From Podochytrium sp. JEL0797 (lineage: Eukaryota > Chytridiomycota > Chytridiomycetes > Chytridiales > Chytriomycetaceae), in contig JADGJG010000418.1 of the NCBI GenBank assembly GCA_027596195.1, positions 1 to 20,606 of the forward strand: 20,606 nt of DNA, given 5' to 3'. Shown piece after piece: positions 10,901 through 17,081 of this stretch. The notes beneath the pieces are model-generated. The model was given only the letters and a program-made list of their open reading frames with translations, was not told the origin of the DNA and searched no databases. Position 1 is the first letter of the stretch. Every line of letters begins with the position of its first letter. Both the position numbers and the translations under genes were made by a program.

Positions 10901-11172
10901 AACAACGTGATGTTGGATGGGATCGAAGTCAACGTATTGGGAGTTACGTAATTCGACGATCCGTCCGCGACGCTATGCAGCAAAAGAAATGTTATCGATA
11001 TTAGAAACGGCGTGGTGAGTACGCGCTCATTTTCAAAAAAAATGCTGTACATGGCAGTCGCGTATTCCCCATTGCAAGTCAAGAATTGGGGAAACAACGT
11101 GCAGCAGGAGGTGCCGTTTCCTGGGGCAAAGAGCTGCGGGAATATTTGGTTCAAAAGCGTGCAATCGGCCAT
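4911..11172 (-). CDS. Giant four-block LRR surface protein (hand-assembled, 20 exons)
   Basis: Exons (minus): 11172-11051, 10972-10799, 10732-10586, 10528-10457, 10407-10189, 10133-8403, 8343-8116, 8057-7833, 7771-7388, 7341-7204, 7154-7083, 7033-6890, 6838-6125, 6067-5924, 5866-5795, 5736-5665, 5607-5536, 5478-5407, 5353-5273, 5211-4911. They join in one frame of 1,727 residues, and all 19 introns (46-78 nt) are phase 2. LRRs are the 24-residue type (L..L.LS.N.L.G.IP..LG.L..L). Four LRR blocks are each preceded by a Cys cap (DC, FP, then CC or CL): residue 3 onward, about 725, about 1055 and about 1405. An Asn/Thr-rich sequon-dense linker fills about 330-685. CxxCG-type Cys clusters precede the caps, and exon 20 adds an unrecognised Trp/Tyr-rich tail. 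It is probably an extracellular recognition or adhesion protein, but no classical signal peptide or membrane anchor is seen. Two or more separate genes remain possible, although no internal start or promoter is apparent. Confidence 0.8.
5407..5923 (-). repeat. Tandem 129-130 bp exon-plus-intron repeats
   Basis: Exons starting at 5866, 5736, 5607 and 5478 are each exactly 72 nt, one LRR, and recur every 130, 129 and 129 bp. Their products share L-N-F-A-G-N at the start and mostly LGQLTALTNL at the end. The introns after the first two are also alike, both reading GTAAA(A)TATTTCTGAGA, then AATATT, then GGAAT. The duplicated unit therefore includes the intron. Confidence 0.85.
8830..9830 (-). repeat. 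Degenerate tandem repeats encoding sequon-rich linker
   Basis: Within exon 6 of the LRR gene, units containing NETNYFT, ATQETE, MTAT, LTQETP and MATE..DSPTT recur three times (starting near 9730, 9345 and 9134 on the minus strand) with partial internal copies. The encoded region is dominated by N-G-T, N-E-T and N-Y-S sequons and Thr/Ser. This fits a heavily glycosylated, extended stalk. A Lys-Arg pair (FLNKRD) interrupts it near 9400 and could be a Kex2-type cleavage site. Confidence 0.85.
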
Positions 11173-11250
11173 GGTTGGCTGCTTTGTGCGGTCGCGGTGT
11201 TTTGGTGGAGTTTTGGGTGAAGAAATTGTCACACTAACAAAACAATAGCC

Positions 11251-11262
11251 CTTTTTTATATA
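11251..11262 (-). promoter_or_regulatory. TATA box of the LRR gene
   Basis: The minus strand reads TATATAAAAAAG here, about 80 nt before the ATG at 11172. That ATG lies in a strong context (ACCATGG). Only 144 bp separate this start from the acyl-CoA dehydrogenase stop, so promoter and 3' flank must share the space. Confidence 0.55.
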
Positions 11263-11316
11263 TTTCTTGTCATTTTCAAACAAGAAATAAAACAAGAACA
11301 AGAAAAAAAAGATTCA

Positions 11317-13254
11317 TCACAACCTCGCGTCCTTGGGGAACGCCTTCATGGCCATTCTCACACCCAAATCGGCCATAATCTCTTCACTCCCGCCCAAAAT
11401 ACTTCCATACTTGTATGTTCTCTGGAACGCCTCCACAACCGACCCGAGTCCCGTCTTGGTGATGGCACGGCCGCCCAAAATCTGGACGGCATCGTCACTC
11501 ACGTCGTGCGCGACGCGCGTGGATTGGTACTTGAGAAGAGCGATGGGGCCGGCGAGGTGGATACTTTGCTCCTTGTAGGACATTTTGGTCATGTTGTAAG
11601 TCACGTTCTCGAGCCAGTTTTGGATGCTCTCGCACTGAACGTTTCAAAAAGGGGATGCGAGTTACGAAACCACACGAACAACGGAGAGAGTGAGGAAAAC
11701 AGATACTAAAACAAACCACATACCTCCGCAATCATTTTGGCCAACTTGAACCGAATCACAGGTTGCTCCACCAACGGCTTCCCGAACACCTTTCTCTGGA
11801 CAGCCCACTTGAAACTCTCTTCAATCACCAAGCGACTGCCGCGGTTCACGGCACAAATGATCAGCCAACGCTCGTGATTAAAGTTGAACATGATAACAGG
11901 GAACCCTTGATTCTCTTTCCCAATCAGGTTCTCCACCGGTACCTACAAAAAATTTTTTTAGCCATGATTCTCCGTGCCAATCAGATTGTCGACGGTACCT
12001 GAACATTGTCGTACGTCACGTAAGCTGTACCGGCGGCAGAAGAGTACGCTGTTTTCATTTGCTTGGTTTCGAGGCCTTCCGAACGCGGGATGAGGAGCAT
12101 CGAGACACCGCTGTGGCCAGCGCCGCCGGTACGCACGGCCGTGACAAAGTAATCAGAAAAGTGGCCGTTCGTGATCCATTTTTTGACGCCGTTGACAATG
12201 TAAAACTTTCCACAGGGGGACTTGACGGCCGTGCAACGGATGTTAGCCACGTCAGAACCGGCGTACGCTATGTAGTCGGGACATGAAAAGAACGCGTGAG
12301 AAAGAGGGAGCGGGACATAGAAAGAACGCGCGAGGAAGAAGGGGGGGGGGGGGGTGGGGGGGCAACGAAGGCAAAAAAACTCACGTTCGGTAATGGCCAA
12401 ACAAATCCTCTTATCCCCCATCAACACCTCGGGCACCACTTTTTTGATCATCTCCTTGCTCCCAAACGCCAACACCGGGGGCAACCCAATCACAAAACCA
12501 GCCCCCAACCCGTCGCAAAATCCGGGACTTCCCAATCGCGCAATCTCCTCGTGCGCAATCATCTCGTGAAAGTAGTCGAATTGGTCCGGTTTGACCCCGC
12601 CAGGGAGTGTGGGCACGAATTGTAAGTGAGCGCCCGGTCCGATGCGCGAGGCGAGGAGACCCGAACGACCCATCAATTGGTACAGCTTAAGGTCGATTTT
12701 GCCCCCGTTGTCTTCGTATTCTTGGGCGTGTGGGCGGAGTTCGGTGTCCTTGTTGCGTTTTGGTGAGTGTGGAATTGAATTTTGTTGGTGAGTGACACTC
12801 TACGGATGAAGTTGAAAACAGGACTCACGACGAAAGTCCGCACGGCCTTTCTAAAAGCAACGTGCGACTCATTGTAGTAAGGCGACTTGGATCCCATCCA
12901 GAAAGAGTTCTCTGTTGTCGAATAAGCATCGGAAATAAAAAAAACGCACGAGAATAACTGCTCACCAGCATACGGCACCTTGGACATGCTGCCCACCTCC
13001 TGCAGAATCTTTTGCTTCTCCCCAGCAACCGTCCCGATGGCAAACTTGTTGAACTTGAGCAACACGGCGTGGCGGTGCAGCGAATAAAACTCCTCCGTGG
13101 CGTCCTTGCCGGCAATTTCAATCAGCACGTGCTCCCCGCCCGGGTGGGCCGCGAGGAAGCGCGTGAGGTCGTAGACAACAGAGTCGATGACAACCCACAG
13201 GTCGTCGGGCTTGTTGTGGCGGGAGACTTCGTCGCGCGTGAAGGTTTTGGACAT
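11317..13254 (-). CDS. Cytochrome b5-acyl-CoA dehydrogenase fusion
   Basis: This is an FAD-dependent alpha,beta-dehydrogenase of acyl-CoA thioesters with an N-terminal haem domain, a fusion known in fungi. Exons (minus): 13254-12966, 12911-12829, 12748-12385, 12267-11999, 11942-11724 and 11634-11317, giving 513 residues with phases 1, 0, 1, 0, 0. Cytochrome b5 occupies about residues 5-80; the haem ligands are His37 in HPGG and probably His60. The dehydrogenase follows, with ITEPYAGSDVA at about 243, KKWITNG (FAD and substrate contacts) and GGSEEI near the end. The usual medium-chain catalytic Glu position is Gly (489). Glu359 in NHERW aligns instead with the helix-G Glu used by isovaleryl-CoA and long-chain dehydrogenases, so the enzyme should be active. 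No clear peroxisomal C-terminal tripeptide is seen (it ends A-R-L). The intron at 11943-11998 resembles the next exon. Confidence 0.92.
11903..11998 (-). repeat. Direct repeat spanning an intron and the next exon
   Basis: The first 39 nt of the 56-nt intron (11998-11960) match the first 40 nt of the following exon (11942-11903) at about 31 of 39 aligned bases, with one single-base gap. Both copies begin GTACCG right after an AG and share CTGATTGG and GAGAATCA. The exon copy encodes the conserved VPVENLIG segment; the intron copy would read similarly but for the one-base gap. Confidence 0.85.
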
Positions 13255-13638
13255 GTTTTTTTCGTTTGCGATTCGTGCTCGTGGGTCGATCGAGGCAAAG
13301 TGCCACACGTGTGGCACCCTTCTCGGTCATCGCCGGGTGAAGAAGGTCGAGAACAAAGAAAACTCATGGGGCCCACTTGCTTGCGAGTGTCTTGACGAAT
13401 CTCACTCCGCATTCTCATTTTCACGTTACCCCGCCCACGCACGCGCGCATCACTTTTCATACGAAAATCAATAGTAAACACTGCTCTCTCGATTAACCAA
13501 TTCCCCAGCAATTAGTAAGGCGGTCGCGGCGGAAACGAAATTTTGATTTTGCGAATTTCGCTGAAACACGCGAACGCGTCAAAACATCATCAAAACATGA
13601 GCCAAAAGTGATAAATAATGTTTTTGTAATGCGCGTCG
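13255..13638. promoter_or_regulatory. Upstream region of cytochrome b5-acyl-CoA dehydrogenase
   Basis: This 384-bp spacer lies between two minus-strand genes. It carries the 18-bp palindrome listed next, close to the dehydrogenase start, and the 3' flank of the RING gene. No coding region is seen. Confidence 0.5.
13300..13317. promoter_or_regulatory. 18-bp perfect palindrome with CACGTG E-box core
   Basis: GTGCCACACGTGTGGCAC is a perfect dyad centred on CACGTG (13306-13311). It lies 46-63 bp upstream of the dehydrogenase ATG (13254). CACGTG is the classical site of bHLH and bHLH-Zip factors; the extended symmetry is unusually long for chance. Confidence 0.6.
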
Positions 13639-14549
13639 CTAACTCCGGTCTTTCATCAGCCGCTCAATGTATTCATCACTCCGCACCAACGCAGCATTCA
13701 AGTTTGCATTCTCCCGTTCCAACTCCGTGATGCGCATTTTGAATGCAGAAGAGGCAACAGCTGCGTTCTTGGATGGCGTGGTTGGTGGGGCTAAACTCGA
13801 AACAGATGGGTGAGGTGCTTCGGGCGATGTTTCGCGTCGATTCTCGGCACTCGGTTGCGGCTGAATCTTAAGGTCCTTCTTGAGCTTTGAATTTTCATAT
13901 TGGAGCTGGGCAATGATTTGCTGCATGTGACGGGTCTGCACTCCGGTTGCGGTTGTTGAATCGGAGTCGTCAAGGAACGGATTCTCCTCTGAATCTTCAA
14001 GCAAGATCCTTGACTCTGATAGGGGTGTAGTTGTCGAAGTGATGATGTTTGTATGGGCGGTGCTTGCTGCAATGATGGACAAGCGTTGCGCGAGTTCCTG
14101 CTTTTCTTTGGTGACAGATTCCAAAGCCGCCGCAAGTCGCTTGACTTCTCGATGACACTCCGAGAGTTCTTGGTCGTATTCTTCGAGTACACACATGATG
14201 CGTGTTCGTTTGAGCGAGAGGGAGCGCAATCTGTCTTCTGGCAAACAATGTCCGGGAGTGTTGGGGGTTTCGATTTCGCCGCCCAAGATTGGCAAGGCGT
14301 GGGTCATTGGGATGCGGCAAGCCGGGCTTGCAAAGGATTGGGTGAGATTAAAGCGTGTACAGAGAGCAGAAGGGTCACGAACCATTCGTGCTTTTGCGCA
14401 AGCCACGATGTGATGCAGGCGGAACAGAACACATGGCGGTTGGGGCAGATGGCGGGTGCCTTGACCTTGGCAAGGCAGATCTGGCACGTGACTGCGAGGG
14501 TTAAGAGAATCTGCTTCTTGGAAGCCGAGGGCGGCGGCGTTGCGAACAT
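13639..14549 (-). CDS. RING-finger, coiled-coil protein, OBI1/RNF219-like E3 ligase
   Basis: Animal OBI1 (RNF219) is a RING ubiquitin ligase that marks the origin recognition complex. Exons 14549-14383 and 14326-13639 are joined over a 56-nt phase-2 intron, giving 284 residues. The RING (about residues 20-60) is C3HC4: TCQIC, then CPNRHVFC, SAC and ECPAC. The intron splits the final Cys pair, and the splice restores CPACRIPM exactly. Coiled coils follow (EEYDQELSECHREVKRLAAA; LQYENSKLKKDL). The C-terminus reads ELERENANLNAAL then RSDEYIERL, very close to the ALxRSDxYIExL motif of OBI1. The long C-terminal tail of animal OBI1 is absent. The donor is the unusual GTTCGT. The stop is TAG at 13639-13641. 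The start codon is only 11 bp from that of the divergent MEA1-like gene. Confidence 0.82.
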
Positions 14550-14560
14550 TTTCTCGAAAA

Positions 14561-15104
14561 ATGCAGGGCGTTCCGATCGAAGCTGAAAACACAACAACGC
14601 CAGAGGCCCCCGTGGACAGCACTGCGCCAGCCAAGGAGGGCGACGAGTTCTCGTTCGAAGATATTGCGGCCGAGGAGTGCGATGAGGGTGAGGAGAGCGA
14701 CTTTGGCAGCGACGCGGCCTATGAGGAGTTGGGATACGAGGCACTGGCGGACAGTGACGAGCCCGAGGACGAGTTGAACGAAGAGGCTGATCGCCAAGGG
14801 GCAGAACAGCCCATTCCCGCGCCGCCTGTTCTCGAGATCAGCGAGAGTGACTTGATTCCCACCGGTGAGGACGAAAGTGCTGCGCAACTCCATTCTGACC
14901 CCTCGCTTCTCTCTGTTTGCAGACGACATGGAAACTATCAGATGCGTTATGATGAGCATCAGCCTTCCTGAATCATCGATGCCGGACTGGGCAAAGGACA
15001 TTCCCGAATCGCAGTGGCTTCCCACCGTCAACCTTGCGGGGTCTGACCCGACAAGTGCCAGTGAGTCAAAACCTGCTCGAAATCCTGATGATCCCATTCG
15101 ATGA
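14561..15104 (+). CDS. Acidic protein, MEA1 (male-enhanced antigen 1)-like
   Basis: Exons 14561-14864 and 14923-15104 are joined over a 58-nt GTGAGG...TTTGCAG phase-1 intron, giving 161 residues. The N-terminal two thirds are very acidic (EDIAAEECDEGEESDFGSD; DEPEDELNEE). A short AYEELGYEAL element follows the first acidic stretch, then IRCVMMSISLPESSMPDWA and a QW pair. That order, a Gly-Tyr element after an acid region and a VM-LP-P-WA segment near the C-terminus, fits the small MEA1 family, whose function is unknown; the match is by eye. The stop at 15102-15104 is followed 8 nt later by AATAAA (15112-15117). An alternative splice at 15061 would skip this stop and continue in frame into the ribonuclease III gene. 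Confidence 0.6.
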
Positions 15105-15111
15105 ATTCACA

Positions 15112-15117
15112 AATAAA
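15112..15117 (+). terminator. AATAAA polyadenylation signal of the MEA1-like gene
   Basis: AATAAA lies 8 nt after the TGA of the MEA1-like frame. It would fall inside the intron of a possible read-through transcript, so choosing polyadenylation here or splicing over it would decide between two products. Confidence 0.45.
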
Positions 15118-15327
15118 GCTGTCGATGGTTGATGGGCCGTGCCGACGTGGCGCAGCCAAACTTCCCTGCCCCTTCTTTCCCCCTTTGTGAGCTTTTGTGA
15201 GCTGTGTATCAATCCCTGAGCAGGAATCGTCACGTCATTCCACGGGGGGAAGTTTGCGCCTCGCCGCGAGCCCGGAGCGTATGCCAGGCACACGAATTGG
15301 GGCGCGTATTTGCAATTCTTTCCAAAA

Positions 15328-16029
15328 ATGAAACGCATCCAAATCGCCGGATACGCCTTCACTTCTCCTTCCCTCTTCCACAAGGCCGTGACCCACCCCT
15401 CCACGTCCGTGCCGAGCCTCGACTTTCAACGCCTCGAACTCCTCGGCGACGCCGTCCTCAAGCTCGCCGCCACAGAATTCCTGTTTGACAAGCACCCGCT
15501 CGAGACAGAGGGTCAGATCACGACCCGCCTCTCGTCTCTGATTTCCGACGCTGCATGCAAGAAGATGGCTGAAATGATTGGACTCGTTAAATTGATTCAA
15601 GTGGGTCCTCGTACTGACGTGGTTAACTCCTCAATCCACGCGGATGCATTCGAAGCCGTCCTTGGTTCCATCTATCTCGACAGTGGCAGGGACATGAATG
15701 TGGCCAAGGGCTGGGTCACTGCTATCCTTGGTCAGATGCCTCATGACCGAAACCTCCCAATAAACAACCCAGAAGCCACCATCGCGAAACTTTCCAACCC
15801 CAAAGGGACTCTCCAGAATCTTATCCAAGGACAGTTTTCGATTTTGCCACGTTACGAAACGGTGCAAGAAGGTGGAAGTTCCCACGCCCCGAATTTTGTT
15901 TCCACAGTCACGTGTGATTATTTGGAAGACGTGGGTATTGGCCGAGGCCGATCGAAACAAATTGCAGAGACGGAAGCAGCCAACGACTTGCTCAACAAGA
16001 TTTCTGCGTCCAATGGCGTATCGTTTTGA
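15328..16029 (+). CDS. Ribonuclease III with C-terminal dsRNA-binding domain
   Basis: It cleaves double-stranded RNA as a metal-dependent dimer; fungal relatives process pre-rRNA and snoRNA. From ATG 15328 it is 233 residues without introns. RNase III domain: residues about 5-140, with AVTHPS (20-25), the signature QRLELLGDAVL (34-44) and ADAFEAVLGSIYLD (105-118). All four metal ligands are present: Glu37, Asp41, Asp106 and Glu109, so it should be catalytic, unlike the inactive mitoribosomal relatives. dsRNA-binding domain: about 158-226, with PKGTLQNL, the FVSTV strand and GRGRSKQIAETEAA, the Gly-Ser-Lys loop that grips RNA. The frame stays open upstream to an acceptor at 15223 and reads plausibly (YLQFFP just before Met1), so an earlier exon is possible. 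AATAAA lies at 16082-16087. Confidence 0.92.
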   Translation: MKRIQIAGYAFTSPSLFHKAVTHPSTSVPSLDFQRLELLGDAVLKLAATEFLFDKHPLETEGQITTRLSSLISDAACKKMAEMIGLVKLIQVGPRTDVVNSSIHADAFEAVLGSIYLDSGRDMNVAKGWVTAILGQMPHDRNLPINNPEATIAKLSNPKGTLQNLIQGQFSILPRYETVQEGGSSHAPNFVSTVTCDYLEDVGIGRGRSKQIAETEAANDLLNKISASNGVSF

Positions 16030-16081
16030 ATTTCGGCGACTTCTCCAACCTTTCTTTTCTCTCTAATCTTCTTAGCTGTAA

Positions 16082-16087
16082 AATAAA
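16082..16087 (+). terminator. AATAAA polyadenylation signal of ribonuclease III
   Basis: AATAAA occurs 53 nt after the ribonuclease III stop codon, at a usual distance for a polyadenylation signal. Confidence 0.5.
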
Positions 16088-16517
16088 CGATTCTGTCTAT
16101 CCAGTATTGTTAATCTTTAGTTCTCGTCAGGACAGCGGGAAGAAGCCATAAATTCAAAAATGAAGGCCCGAATCCCTGTCATAAAAAACGCGTTACTTTT
16201 TTTTAACTTATCTATTTAATGAGAATTGCATGCTTGCAATCGATGGAGTACTTTCTCTTTCTCATCATCTCGAAGACGATGTGCCCATGTGGCGCGTGGA
16301 GGGTGGAGGGTTGGGAGTTCAGAGTTAACGCAGCACATGACACAAAGGAAAGAACGCGGTGGCGGCCGAGGGCTTTGAAGATTACGAGGAGGAGGACAGG
16401 AAGGTTGAGGCCAAATAATAACGAATAAAGAAAGAGCAAAACTTTCAATAATAATGAACGAAAAGAGGAAGAAAAGAGAACAAGCAAAAGCACATTCCTC
16501 AGGCCATCTCTCCCATA
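16088..16517. other. Intergenic, no gene seen
   Basis: This 430-bp spacer lies between the 3' ends of ribonuclease III (plus) and the small minus-strand gene. It is AT-rich with A- and G-rich stretches; the minus-strand frames are short and hydrophobic by base composition. I see no gene. Confidence 0.5.
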
Positions 16518-16682
16518 TCACTCCACAGTGAGTCTCGACACGCAGATTTCATTGTTGCGAGTGCACATGCCGAACAAGGTGAAGCGGCGCCCTTGATATT
16601 CGTTTCTCAGCAAATCCAGCACGTGCTTCAGTGGGACAGGCTCCGTGAATCTGTACTCAACAACGCCGTATTGCCAATCCAT
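16518..16682 (-). CDS. Hypothetical small protein, 54 residues
   Basis: From ATG 16682 (context CGAATGG, good) the frame runs 54 codons to TGA 16518-16520. The protein is mixed in composition, with WQYGVVEYRF, a predicted helix LKHVLDLLRNEY and a strand-like RFTLFGMC, then ICVSRLTVE. It looks like a small alpha/beta protein rather than random sequence. I do not recognise it. The frame is also open for 113 codons upstream but without any ATG, so an upstream exon or a long leader is possible. No other ATG occurs on this strand between 16683 and about 17050, so this would be the first start after a TATA-like AATATAAAAAG near 17047. Confidence 0.45.
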   Translation of the reverse strand: MDWQYGVVEYRFTEPVPLKHVLDLLRNEYQGRRFTLFGMCTRNNEICVSRLTVE

Positions 16683-17081
16683 TCGTTTCGTGGCCAAGTT
16701 CGCTGTTGCGGTCAGCTGATGAGTGAGAGTGTGCGGAATGCGATTGTGGTTTTGGAATTGATTCGCGCGTCCGACTTCGGAGAGAGGAAGTAGAAGCTTG
16801 CTCAATTTGGCTGAGTTCGGGTAGTCAGCTGCGGGAAGGTGGCTTTGTGTGACTTTTGTTTGTTTTGGCCCAGGGCAAGGAGTCGCTTGAAGGCCGAAGG
16901 ACGCGATGCGATGGGAGGGCAACGAGGGGTGATTATAGAAGTGTGCGTTTGGTGTGTGTGGGGGTGCGGGCGTGAGAGTGATGTGAAAGAGTGGAAGTGG
17001 CGCTTTTTGGGGAACACCCACGATGAGAAAAAAAAGTGGGTCTTTTTATATTCACCATGATAAAGAGAAAGTAAATAAAGA
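16683..17081. other. Spacer upstream of the small protein gene
   Basis: The 399 bp between the J-domain gene stop and the small-protein ATG contain minus-strand AATATAAAAAG at about 17044-17054. This could be a TATA box for the small gene or, being about 30 nt past the stop at 17082, a variant polyadenylation signal of the J-domain gene. The frames across the rest are Pro/His-rich and look non-coding. Confidence 0.4.

Noticed and set aside
15310..15327. TTG start six codons upstream for ribonuclease III
   Set aside because: There is a normal ATG at 15328. The open sequence upstream is better explained by a possible earlier exon than by a TTG start.
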